From contig JASICF010000451.1 in the NCBI GenBank assembly GCA_030044775.1, positions 1 to 7,942 on the forward strand: DNA of 7,942 nt, read 5' to 3'. Shown here one piece after another: positions 1-4,912 of the stretch (the stretch's first letter is position 1; each line of letters opens with the position of its first letter). This DNA comes from Candidatus Sulfotelmatobacter sp. (lineage in GTDB: Bacteria; Acidobacteriota; Terriglobia; Terriglobales; Acidobacteriaceae). The position numbers were made by a program, and so were the translations under genes. The notes under the pieces were generated by a model. That model was not told the origin of the DNA. It made no database searches and worked only from the letters and a program-made list of their open reading frames with translations.

Positions 1-155
1 CGCTTGCTATCTCACTGTTCGCTCTCGGGTGCAGTAGCAGCAACACTTCAAACAAGCCAACTACCACGCCGGCATCTCAGCAGGCCACGGTCATGGTGAC
101 GGGCACGTCGGGCTCGCTGACGCATTCGAGCGCGGTAACGGTCACCATCAACTAG
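1..155 (+). CDS. C-terminal end of a secreted or surface protein with an Ig-like tail (5' end outside window)
   Basis: An open frame enters at base 3 and stops with TAG at 153-155, giving about 50 visible residues. It begins with a hydrophobic stretch (LAISLFALGCSSS) that runs into a Ser/Thr/Pro/Asn-rich linker and ends in a beta-rich segment, VTGTSGSLTHSSAVTVTIN. Tails of the form 'VTGTSGSLTHS..VT' followed by a short hydrophobic end are common at the C-termini of Ig-like repeat proteins in Acidobacteriota; this is recalled from family knowledge, not searched. The hydrophobic-Cys-Ser segment could be a lipoprotein signal, which would make this a very short lipoprotein, or a cell-surface anchoring segment inside a long protein. 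The start lies upstream of the window, so total length and localisation cannot be settled. A hairpin follows the stop by 13 bases. Confidence 0.6.
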   Translation, partial: LAISLFALGCSSSNTSNKPTTTPASQQATVMVTGTSGSLTHSSAVTVTIN

Positions 156-168
156 CAAGACAGCTCAA

Positions 169-196
169 GCAAGGGCGCACTTCTGTGCGCCCTTGC
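169..196 (+). terminator. Perfect 12-bp hairpin after the first gene, likely terminator
   Basis: GCAAGGGCGCAC (169-180) pairs perfectly with GTGCGCCCTTGC (185-196) around a TTCT loop. It sits 13 bases after the TAG of the preceding gene, where an intrinsic terminator is expected. The tract right after the stem is AAAAA, not T; a short T run appears only at 208-211, as part of a weak second stem (AAAAG/CTTTT). Termination is therefore inferred from position and stem strength. On the other strand no T run follows the stem, so it is a poor terminator for the leftward SnoaL genes. Confidence 0.6.
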
Positions 197-361
197 AAAA
201 AGCTAACTTTTCCAAATTAGAAATGGTAGCTGGCAAACGGAGGCTTCTAGCTGATGCAACGCCGTATCGGATCCCCAGTATCGGAACTGCGAATTCCCTG
301 GTTCGGGTTACACAAGAAGTAATCTCCAGATGCTGTCACGGTTTTTTTTGATTTCCTTGAA

Positions 362-823
362 CTAGACCTCAATTTCCTTTCCCGACGGATCGCTGTGGAA
401 TCGTGAGGCACCCCCTGTTTTGAACGAGCCCGCAGTGCCATAGCTGTCCTCAAGAAACTGGAGGTGAGCAACCTTATCTCGCTCGAAGCGCGCCAACAGG
501 GCAAATGGAGACGTGATCTCTTTCCCGGTTGCGTTCGATTTGTAAGTAAAAGAGCCGAAAAGGGCGACGCGGCTACCCTGCTCAATCGAGTCGGTGACCT
601 TGAAGTCGAGCGTTTTCCAGAAACGTTGGATTCCCGCAAAGACCTCGGGTAGCGCTTGAGGCCCCTTGTGAGTGCCGGCCCACGGCTCAATTTTCTTGAG
701 TTCCGGGTTGTCGAAGTTCAATGAAACGTAGGTAGCGTCCGGCGTCATGAGTTGCTGGAGCACTTTGAGATTTGTTGTGTTTTGCAAAAGCTGTTGAACC
801 ACAGCGGTCAAGTTGGTCGACAT
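362..823 (-). CDS. SnoaL-like / NTF2-fold protein
   Basis: A 153-residue soluble protein with no signal peptide or membrane segment, the usual length of a single NTF2-like alpha+beta barrel. Helical N-terminus (residues 1-26) is followed by the 'TPDATYVSLNFDNPEL' strand region, a W-A-G-x-H-x-G-P-Q-A segment (48-57) leading into the helix VFAGIQRFWKTLDF, then beta strands with VALFGSFTYKS (86-96), SPFALLARFERDKV and a conserved-looking EDSYGTAGSF (125-134). This resembles the SnoaL-like group whose members end in a 'DPxG..EV' tail, and the tail here is DPSGKEIEV. The family includes isomerases, dehydratases and non-enzymatic ligand binders, so no reaction is assigned. The ATG at 823 is supported by GGAGGA at 832-837, eight bases upstream. 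The gene lies 68 bases downstream of another SnoaL-like gene on the same strand, suggesting co-transcription. Confidence 0.88.
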   Translation of the reverse strand: MSTNLTAVVQQLLQNTTNLKVLQQLMTPDATYVSLNFDNPELKKIEPWAGTHKGPQALPEVFAGIQRFWKTLDFKVTDSIEQGSRVALFGSFTYKSNATGKEITSPFALLARFERDKVAHLQFLEDSYGTAGSFKTGGASRFHSDPSGKEIEV

Positions 824-891
824 GAGATCGTTCCTCCATCCTTTGTTCTTAGTTCGTGGGCGAAGCGAAATTACTTGGCTTTGCCCGCCGG

Positions 892-1350
892 TCAGAACAT
901 GCCGTTGGCATTCGCACGCGGAATGTTCGGCGCGACGATCGGAGCGGAATTCCGAGGCGTGCCCACGAGTTGCAGCGTATCCCAGTGCTCGATGGCCTTC
1001 CCCTCCGCGTCCATGCGATAGATATCGACGCCAGCAATGCCGGTGTCGTCGGGATCATCGTTGAACAGGTTGAGGAAGTTCAAGTGTGCCCACACGTAGT
1101 CGCCGACTGCAATGATCTGGTGAACCACGACGCGCGCCCGAGGCCGCTCACTGGTAATTTTGGCGAAGAAGCGGCCCAGCGCGACGGAGCCATCCGGAAT
1201 TAGAGGGTTGTGCTGGATGTAGGATGGGCTGACGAACTTTGCGGTAGCCTCTTCGGACCGCTTTTGATTGATCATCAGATCATACAGAGCCAGAACATTG
1301 TTCTTATTGCGCAGAGCGCGGCTGTCGTTGGTAGCGATCAGTTCGATCAT
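892..1350 (-). CDS. SnoaL-like protein of the COG4922 type (predicted aldol-condensation-type enzyme)
   Basis: A soluble protein of 152 residues from the preferred start. Recognisable features in order are a helix with NKNNVLALYDLMIN (15-28), the signature YIQHNP (44-49, His47), PDG and a helical 'FFAKI..ERP' segment, VVHQIIAVGDYVWAHLNF, VDIYRMD..GKAIEHWD (EHW at 121-123), and a C-terminal NANGMF. That order, including QHNP, EHWD and the terminal N-x-N-G-M-F, is typical of proteins annotated 'predicted SnoaL-like aldol condensation-catalyzing enzyme' (COG4922). The true substrate is unknown for most members, so the reaction is a family inference. An in-frame GTG at 1365 would add five residues (reading V/M-K-E-S-A), but those codons overlap AAGGAG (1357-1362), a good ribosome-binding site six bases before the ATG at 1350, so ATG is chosen. 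It lies upstream of, and in the same direction as, the second SnoaL-like gene at 362-823. Confidence 0.9.
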   Translation of the reverse strand: MIELIATNDSRALRNKNNVLALYDLMINQKRSEEATAKFVSPSYIQHNPLIPDGSVALGRFFAKITSERPRARVVVHQIIAVGDYVWAHLNFLNLFNDDPDDTGIAGVDIYRMDAEGKAIEHWDTLQLVGTPRNSAPIVAPNIPRANANGMF

Positions 1351-1356
1351 GGCGGA

Positions 1357-1362
1357 CTCCTT
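1357..1362 (-). promoter_or_regulatory. Ribosome-binding site that decides the start of the 892-1350 gene
   Basis: AAGGAG on the minus strand lies six bases upstream of ATG (1348-1350). The alternative GTG at 1363-1365 has no purine-rich site upstream and would place this AAGGAG inside the coding sequence. Confidence 0.75.
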
Positions 1363-1382
1363 CACTTGGATGGGTTTCAGCT

Positions 1383-1487
1383 TTATTCCAGGCCGACGAT
1401 TTGAAGACGAAGCGCGTCCTGTTCGTCGTCGGATTTCTCGCGCACAAGGCGAAGAATCTCTTCCGCATCCTGGCCAACCGCCGCAAA
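1383..1487 (-). pseudogene. Possible 3' remnant of a lost minus-strand gene
   Basis: On the minus strand one frame reads about 34 residues ending DALRLQIVGLE and TAA at 1383-1385. The peptide is Glu/Asp/Arg/Leu-rich, looks like an amphipathic helix, and contains EEILRLVREKSDDEQ. It has no start of its own and loses coding sense exactly where the plus-strand NodT homology begins (about 1488); an in-frame TAA follows a few codons further upstream. Its stop lies 32 bases before the ATG of the SnoaL-like gene at 1350, normal operon spacing, which suggests a former first gene of that operon whose 5' part was removed. The family is not recognised. The same bases also read codon-aligned on the plus strand as a Lys/Arg-rich peptide with high third-position GC, so the strand assignment is uncertain. 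Confidence 0.33.
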
Positions 1488-2069
1488 GTTCCGGCCGGCC
1501 TTCCTTCGGAATTACTCGAACGCCGGCCGGACGTCCGCCAAGCGGAGGAGATCATGGTTGCAGCCAATGCACAAATCGGGGTTGCTAAAGCTGCATTTCT
1601 TCCGAACCTATCGCTTACCGGACTGGGAGGACTCGAGAGCAATGCGTTGCATCAGTTCATCACAGCGCCGTCGGAGACTTGGTACGCGGCCTTTAATGTC
1701 AGTCAGCCGATCTTCCAGGGCGGAGCACTCACCTCCGGTCTGAAGCTTGCCCGCGCGAACTGGCAGGAATCCGTGCTCTCCTACCAGCAAACAGTTCAGA
1801 ATGCGCTGGAACAGGTTTCCAATGGACTCATCGCTTTTCAAAAAGACCGTGAATTCCGCGAGCAACAGGAACGGCTCACGGACGCAGCACGGCGAACCGA
1901 CAATTACTCCGAGGTACTTTATAAAAACGGGGGCGCCAGTTATCTCCAGGTGCTGACCAGCGAAACAAATTACTTCTCGGCGGAACTCAACCTGGTGCAA
2001 GCCCAATTGAACGAACGTCTGGCGCTCGCGCAGCTCTACCAGACTCTCGGGGGCGGATGGCAACAATAG
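1401..2069 (+). pseudogene. 5'-truncated NodT/OprM-family efflux outer-membrane protein
   Basis: The open frame gives 222 residues, but only residues 30-222 look like the family. They start abruptly at VPAGLPSELLERRPDVRQAE, the mid-protein linker motif of the NodT/OprM/TolC efflux lipoproteins, and run through the second half: NAQIGVAKAAFLPNLSLTG, the strand SQPIFQGGALTSGLKLA, the long coiled-coil helices around QQTVQNALEQVSNGL, LYKNGGASYLQVLTSE, and the typical end YQTLGGGWQQ. Intact members are roughly 450-500 residues, with a signal peptide, lipobox Cys and a first OEP repeat; all are missing. The first 29 residues (Lys/Arg-rich, from a TTG at 1401) are unrelated to that family and lack a clear ribosome-binding site. 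No periplasmic adaptor or RND pump gene is adjacent. The piece has no internal stops or frameshifts, so the truncation may be recent. A functional pore is not expected because half of the TolC-type barrel and tunnel is absent. Confidence 0.82.
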
Positions 2070-2268
2070 TTGAGGAGCTTGGTTATAACGCGGACTCGTT
2101 CTGGAAGCCCCGAGCCGTCAGGAGATTCGTGCGTAAGGAGCTTATCCGGAAGATCATCGAAACTTCTGCGCCTTGCGCCAGTTCGAAGCGACGTGAACAA
2201 TCAGATGGTTCTCACGTGCAAACACGAAGCGCCACGCGCGAGGCAAACCTGTGACGCATCAGCCGCCG

Positions 2269-2288
2269 GTTTGAACTTCTGATCAAAC
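2269..2288 (+). promoter_or_regulatory. Small inverted repeat directly before the SnoaL-like gene's ribosome-binding site
   Basis: GTTTGA (2269-2274) pairs with TCAAAC (2283-2288) across an eight-base spacer. The right arm ends two bases before GGAAAGGA, the ribosome-binding site of the gene at 2305. It could be an operator half-site pair or a weak leader hairpin; a six-base repeat can arise by chance. The rest of 2070-2304 shows no convincing promoter, terminator or gene. Confidence 0.25.
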
Positions 2289-2304
2289 AGGAAAGGACCA
2301 TGCC

Positions 2305-2766
2305 ATGACCAAGTACATCGACATCACACCCGAAGAAGCCGCAGATCGTCTCGCCATTAGAGAGCTGGTCGAAGCCTACGCGCATTGCGCGGATCGTCGT
2401 GACGCGAAAGGCCAGATGGCTCTGTTTACCCCAGATACGCACTTCGTGGTGTACATGAACGCAAAAGATCCCAAGCCCTCGCAGGAACTGCATTCGCGCG
2501 AGGCGCTCGCTCCTGTCTTCGCGGATCTGAACAAGTACGCAGCGACCATGCACTTTCTTGGACAGACCACGGTCCTCACGCTGACCGGCGATCGGGGCAC
2601 AGGGGAAACTTATTGCATGCCCCATCACCTCACCGTTGACGGTGGAAAGCGTCAACTCATGATCGCCGCTCTCCGTTATTACGACACATTTGTGAAAGTG
2701 GATGGCGCGTGGATGTTTGCGGAGCGCCTGCTATATGTTGACTGGATTGAGGAACGGGCTCTCTGA
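2305..2766 (+). CDS. SnoaL-like (SnoaL_4 type) NTF2-fold protein
   Basis: A 153-residue soluble protein with the layout of SnoaL_4-type proteins: an N-terminal helix RLAIRELVEAYAHCADRRDA (15-34), then LFTPDTHFVVYM, a helix with a histidine in the strand ATMHFLGQTTVLTLTGDRGTGETYC, and a closing pair ALRYYDTFVKVDGAWMFAERLL followed by YVDWIEE. The 'Y.D.....DG.W.F.ER.L' ending is typical of this family, which includes hydroxysteroid-isomerase/dehydratase-like proteins; no substrate can be read. The ATG at 2305 has GGAAAGGA at 2290-2297. A nearer ATG at 2300 is out of frame and stops after two codons. The TGA stop (2764-2766) overlaps the ATG of the next gene by one base, so the two are probably translationally coupled and may act in one pathway. 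Confidence 0.88.
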   Translation: MTKYIDITPEEAADRLAIRELVEAYAHCADRRDAKGQMALFTPDTHFVVYMNAKDPKPSQELHSREALAPVFADLNKYAATMHFLGQTTVLTLTGDRGTGETYCMPHHLTVDGGKRQLMIAALRYYDTFVKVDGAWMFAERLLYVDWIEERAL

Positions 2767-3530
2767 TGACAACGACCAAACAGACTCATTCGGGAGCGTC
2801 GATGGCGCCTCCCGCCGTCGGCCAAAAGCATCTCGTCATTGTGGGTGCGACTGGAATGGTCGGGGGATACGCCCTTCGCTTTGCGCTCGACAACTTGGCC
2901 GTAGAGAGCGTCACTTCAATTGGGCGCAAGAAAGTGGGCATCACGCACCCGAAGTTGAAAGAGGTTCTCCATCAAGACTTCGCAGACTGCTCCCCGCTCG
3001 CAGACGTCCTCTCGGCTCAGGACGCGGTGATCTATTGTTTAGGAACCTATACCGGGTCGGTATCGGACGAGCAATTGCGCGTCATAACCGCTGACTACAC
3101 GATCGAGTTCGCAAGAGTTTTCCGCGGTAGCAGTCCGAACGCCACATTCTCGTTCTTGAGTGGAAGTGGCGCCGACCCGACAGGACGAAGCCGGCTTGCC
3201 TTCGCACGCTACAAGGGACAGGCTGAGAAGGCGCTGCTCGCAGCCGGGTTCCCCCGCGTTTTCATCTTCCGGCCCGCGTACATCTACCCCGTGGAACCAC
3301 GAAGAGAACCGAATCTCAGCTACCGACTCTTGCGCGCGGTCTATCCGGTATTTCGAGTGCTGTTTCCTAACCAGGTGACTCGCGCCGACGACCTGGGCCA
3401 GGTGATGGTGGACGTAGCCATCAACGAAACAGGGGAATCGCGAAACCTCGTTTTAGAGAACCGTGCAATCCGAGCGATGGTCGAATCGCTTCATCGCCCT
3501 GCCGAGCAACGTTACTCGCGGACCAATTAA
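2766..3530 (+). CDS. NAD(P)-binding Rossmann-fold oxidoreductase-like protein (atypical SDR)
   Basis: A 254-residue protein with the dinucleotide-binding motif G-A-T-G-M-V-G at residues 27-33 in VIVGATGMVGGYAL, then SIGRKK at the end of the second strand, DAVIYCLGTYTGS (86-98) as the fourth strand region, FSFLSGSGAD (128-137) with candidate catalytic serines, ARYKGQAEKALLAAGF (147-162) and FIFRPAYIYP (167-175). This is the pattern of atypical or extended SDRs related to NAD-dependent epimerase and NmrA-like proteins. The Tyr of the SDR Y-x-x-x-K pair is not where expected: the candidate Lys150 has Phe at 146, so activity may differ or be absent. It is cytosolic, with no signal peptide. The start at 2766 overlaps the preceding TGA; a second ATG at 2802 has GGGAG five bases upstream (2792-2796) and would give 242 residues without the low-complexity N-terminal dozen. 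Both are plausible. Confidence 0.85.
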   Translation: MTTTKQTHSGASMAPPAVGQKHLVIVGATGMVGGYALRFALDNLAVESVTSIGRKKVGITHPKLKEVLHQDFADCSPLADVLSAQDAVIYCLGTYTGSVSDEQLRVITADYTIEFARVFRGSSPNATFSFLSGSGADPTGRSRLAFARYKGQAEKALLAAGFPRVFIFRPAYIYPVEPRREPNLSYRLLRAVYPVFRVLFPNQVTRADDLGQVMVDVAINETGESRNLVLENRAIRAMVESLHRPAEQRYSRTN

Positions 3531-3686
3531 CCAAGCACGTGAAGTGCCTCAGACTGTTTCAAAGAAGGCGATTCTGTAGTGCCCATTATTCGGGCGGTGG
3601 ATATGCAACTCACGCCGCCATCCCGGCTGCGGCGGCGATTCCTATTCCCGCGCGGCTGATAGCACACTCCAGCCATTGCCGTACCT

Positions 3687-3726
3687 CCGACACTGTCGCT
3701 TGACACTTTCAAACCCTTTCGACACT
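3687..3726 (+). repeat. Three GACACT direct repeats, possible operator or promoter element
   Basis: CCGACACT (3687-3694), TTGACACT (3700-3707) and TCGACACT (3719-3726) lie on the plus strand with starts 13 and 19 bases apart. The first is also part of the 11-bp palindrome CGACACTGTCG (3688-3698). The second contains TTGACA. Such clustering upstream of a regulator-like gene suggests a protein-binding array, but the spacing is not a helical-turn multiple and no known binding protein is implied. Confidence 0.35.
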
Positions 3727-3774
3727 ACAGCACTTCCGTATCGATCCAAACGCCAAATATTTACAGCCAATTAG

Positions 3775-3787
3775 GGGTCAATGACCC
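3775..3787. promoter_or_regulatory. 13-bp palindrome upstream of the sigma-like gene, candidate operator
   Basis: GGGTCA-A-TGACCC is a perfect six-base inverted repeat around one central base, and extends imperfectly to AGGGGTCA/TGACCCTT. It lies 57 bases before the ATG at 3845, an appropriate position for a dimeric repressor or activator site. No regulator gene with a known matching site is identified in the window. Confidence 0.4.
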
Positions 3788-3830
3788 TTAACCCCGGTTT
3801 GGCATCTCGGTTGCCTCTCGCCTAAGCATT

Positions 3831-3835
3831 GGAGG
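3831..3835 (+). promoter_or_regulatory. Ribosome-binding site of the sigma-like gene
   Basis: GGAGG ends nine bases before the ATG at 3845 and fixes this ATG as the start. It also supports translation of a protein that has no strong family match. Confidence 0.75.
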
Positions 3836-3844
3836 TACAAGGCA

Positions 3845-4375
3845 ATGACCAGACGGGTGAGCCAGATAAGAGGGAAGGATCTCGAAGCCGAACTCGATCG
3901 CCTTACCTATTCTGCGTATCTTTTGACACTCGATCCTGAGAAAACTTTCTCGGCAGTGGCCAGAGCCATCGAGGAATCACCGGAAGAAACTACTCTTAAC
4001 TCCGACCTCCTGGAACGAACCGTAGAACTCGCCCTGGAAGCGGTACGCTGCGAATCCGGAGCACGCTCGGGTGGGGAGTCATCTGCCTATGATGCGGCGC
4101 TCTACGGACGTTCCGCCACCACCAACTCAATGGCATTGCAATCGCCGCAGGATGTGAAAGACAGCCCGATTTTTCTCCTCGATTCGGCTTCCCGCCTCGC
4201 GTTCGTTCTACATCACCTACTGGGATTCAAGGTAAGTGATGCTGCCGTGAAGACGCGGCTAACTGAAAAACAATTTCGTGCGCAGTTGCGGCGAGCGTAC
4301 CTCCAATTGGCCTCATTCCGGTTACAAAGGGGCACTACCGCGAGTCACGGCGCGGAGCCGTGCGCACCGGCCTGA
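3845..4375 (+). CDS. Small sigma-factor-like helical protein (degenerate ECF-like)
   Basis: A 176-residue cytosolic protein. Residues 111-157 resemble sigma-70 region 4: LLDSASRLAFVLHHLLGFKVSDAAV is the 'processing helix plus recognition' pattern (leucine-rich helix, then G-F-x-x-x-D-A-A), and LTEKQFRAQLRRAYLQLASF matches the DNA-reading helix ending in the usual 'L.RA...L'. Residues 16-43 (ELDRLTYSAYLLTLD...VARAIEE) weakly resemble ECF region 2.1, but the core-polymerase-binding 'DLVQExFLRxW' block is not recognisable. A Ser/Gly/Ala-rich linker (71-100) joins the halves. It may therefore be a degenerate sigma factor, an anti-sigma-like decoy or a DNA-binding protein of another kind; the assignment is from pattern only. 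The start is well supported by GGAGG. It is preceded by a repeat-rich intergenic region and ends eight bases before the convergent TPR remnant. Confidence 0.7.
   Translation: MTRRVSQIRGKDLEAELDRLTYSAYLLTLDPEKTFSAVARAIEESPEETTLNSDLLERTVELALEAVRCESGARSGGESSAYDAALYGRSATTNSMALQSPQDVKDSPIFLLDSASRLAFVLHHLLGFKVSDAAVKTRLTEKQFRAQLRRAYLQLASFRLQRGTTASHGAEPCAPA
4346..4362 (+). repeat. Hairpin inside the 3' end of the sigma-like gene
   Basis: CACGGC (4346-4351) pairs with GCCGTG (4357-4362) around a GCGGA loop, within the codons for the Ser/Ala/Pro tail. No T run follows on either strand, so it is not called a terminator. It may still contribute to separating the convergent transcripts. Confidence 0.35.
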
Positions 4376-4383
4376 GAACCGAA

Positions 4384-4878
4384 CTATGCGTACCGCTTCT
4401 CTTTGATCAGCGTTTCAGCAAGATAGGTTTGCATTTCCAGGCTATTGGGATGTTCTGGTCCCTGCAGGCGAATCTGCGTCGCCAAAAGGTCACGCTGCAT
4501 TTTTTCGGCTTCCTCCACGTGCCCCTCCCTGCACAATGCAATCGATAGGTTAAGTTTCGATATGAGGGTGTCGTGGTGTTCGGGTCCAAGGATTCGCGTG
4601 CGCACAGCCAATGCCGTACTGGACAGTTTCTCCGCTTCGGCGAAGCGGCCTTCATCAATCAGTAGCGACGAGAGATTTTCCATGGTGAATGCTGTAATTT
4701 GGTGGTGTATCCCCACCACTCTTTCCTCGGTGGCCAACACTTCACGGTACAGCGACTCGGCTTCGGCTGAATCACCGCTTGCGTGGCGGACTAACGCAAG
4801 ATTACCCATCGCGTTCAGAGTTGCGGGAGCATCTGGTCCAAATACACGGCGGTTTCCTTCTACCACCTCACGATAGAC
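4384..4878 (-). pseudogene. TPR-repeat fragment of four 42-residue units, both ends lost
   Basis: Minus-strand reading gives about 164 residues of tetratricopeptide repeats of the long-unit type. Each unit follows 'E.LYREVLA...RV.GPEHP.TL....NLA..L...GR..EA': the visible units carry FGPDAPATL, VGIHHQITA, LGPEHHDTL and QGPEHPNSL at matching phase, 42 residues apart. Such repeats form protein-binding superhelices and in Acidobacteriota are often attached to Ser/Thr kinases or large scaffold proteins. The frame is blocked upstream by TAG at 4879-4881, immediately before VYREVVEG, and stops with TAG at 4384-4386 right after KEKRYA, where the consensus would continue EA. Neither flank continues the repeat. 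The only possible starts (GTG at 4866 and later ATGs) have no ribosome-binding site. It lies 34 bases after the kinase stop at 4913. An intact short TPR protein from GTG 4866 (160 residues) is the alternative. Confidence 0.6.
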
Positions 4879-4912
4879 CTAGCTGAACCAATCCCGATTT
4901 CCGCAGTCAAAC

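Larger units (their letters stand above)
3531..3844. other. 314-bp intergenic region with repeats and palindromes, no supported gene
   Basis: This gap separates the SDR gene from the sigma-like gene and probably carries the latter's promoter. It contains a GC-rich hairpin (CGCCGC 3613-3618 with GCGGCG 3629-3634), three copies of YYGACACT (3687-3694, 3700-3707, 3719-3726), an AT-rich stretch (3751-3775) and a 13-bp palindrome (3775-3787). A TTGACA at 3700-3705 matches a -35 box, but no good -10 lies 16-18 bases further on, so no promoter is called. A minus-strand open frame (3527-3712) is Arg/Ser-rich, has no recognisable domain and no good ribosome-binding site, and is not accepted as a gene. 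No terminator with a T run follows the SDR stop. Confidence 0.6.

Noticed and set aside
247..690. Minus-strand open frame of 147 codons overlapping the SnoaL-like gene at 362-823
   Set aside because: Arg/Ser-rich, no family pattern, and it overlaps a well-supported gene in another frame with a good ribosome-binding site; a shadow.
1304..1642. Minus-strand open frame across the NodT junction
   Set aside because: Arg-rich out-of-frame reading across two other supported segments, with no coherent domain.
2057..2254. Small plus-strand open frame (65 codons) overlapping the end of the NodT fragment
   Set aside because: Its first part is moderately protein-like, but it lacks a proper ribosome-binding site, overlaps the NodT stop, and turns into Ser/Arg low-complexity; not supported.
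2702..3094. Plus-strand open frame across the SnoaL/SDR boundary
   Set aside because: Arg-rich shadow in a different frame from two clear genes.
3613..3634. GC-rich hairpin as a terminator for the SDR gene
   Set aside because: It lies more than 80 bases after the stop, and no T run follows the stem.
3527..3712. Minus-strand open frame, and a second 27-codon minus frame ending in an Ala-rich peptide, in the intergenic region
   Set aside because: No usable ribosome-binding site, no recognisable motif, and low-complexity Arg/Ser or Ala composition.
3700..3728. Sigma-70 promoter with TTGACA at 3700-3705
   Set aside because: The -35 match is perfect, but the hexamer 17 bases downstream (CACTAC) is a poor -10 and the match overlaps the GACACT repeat.
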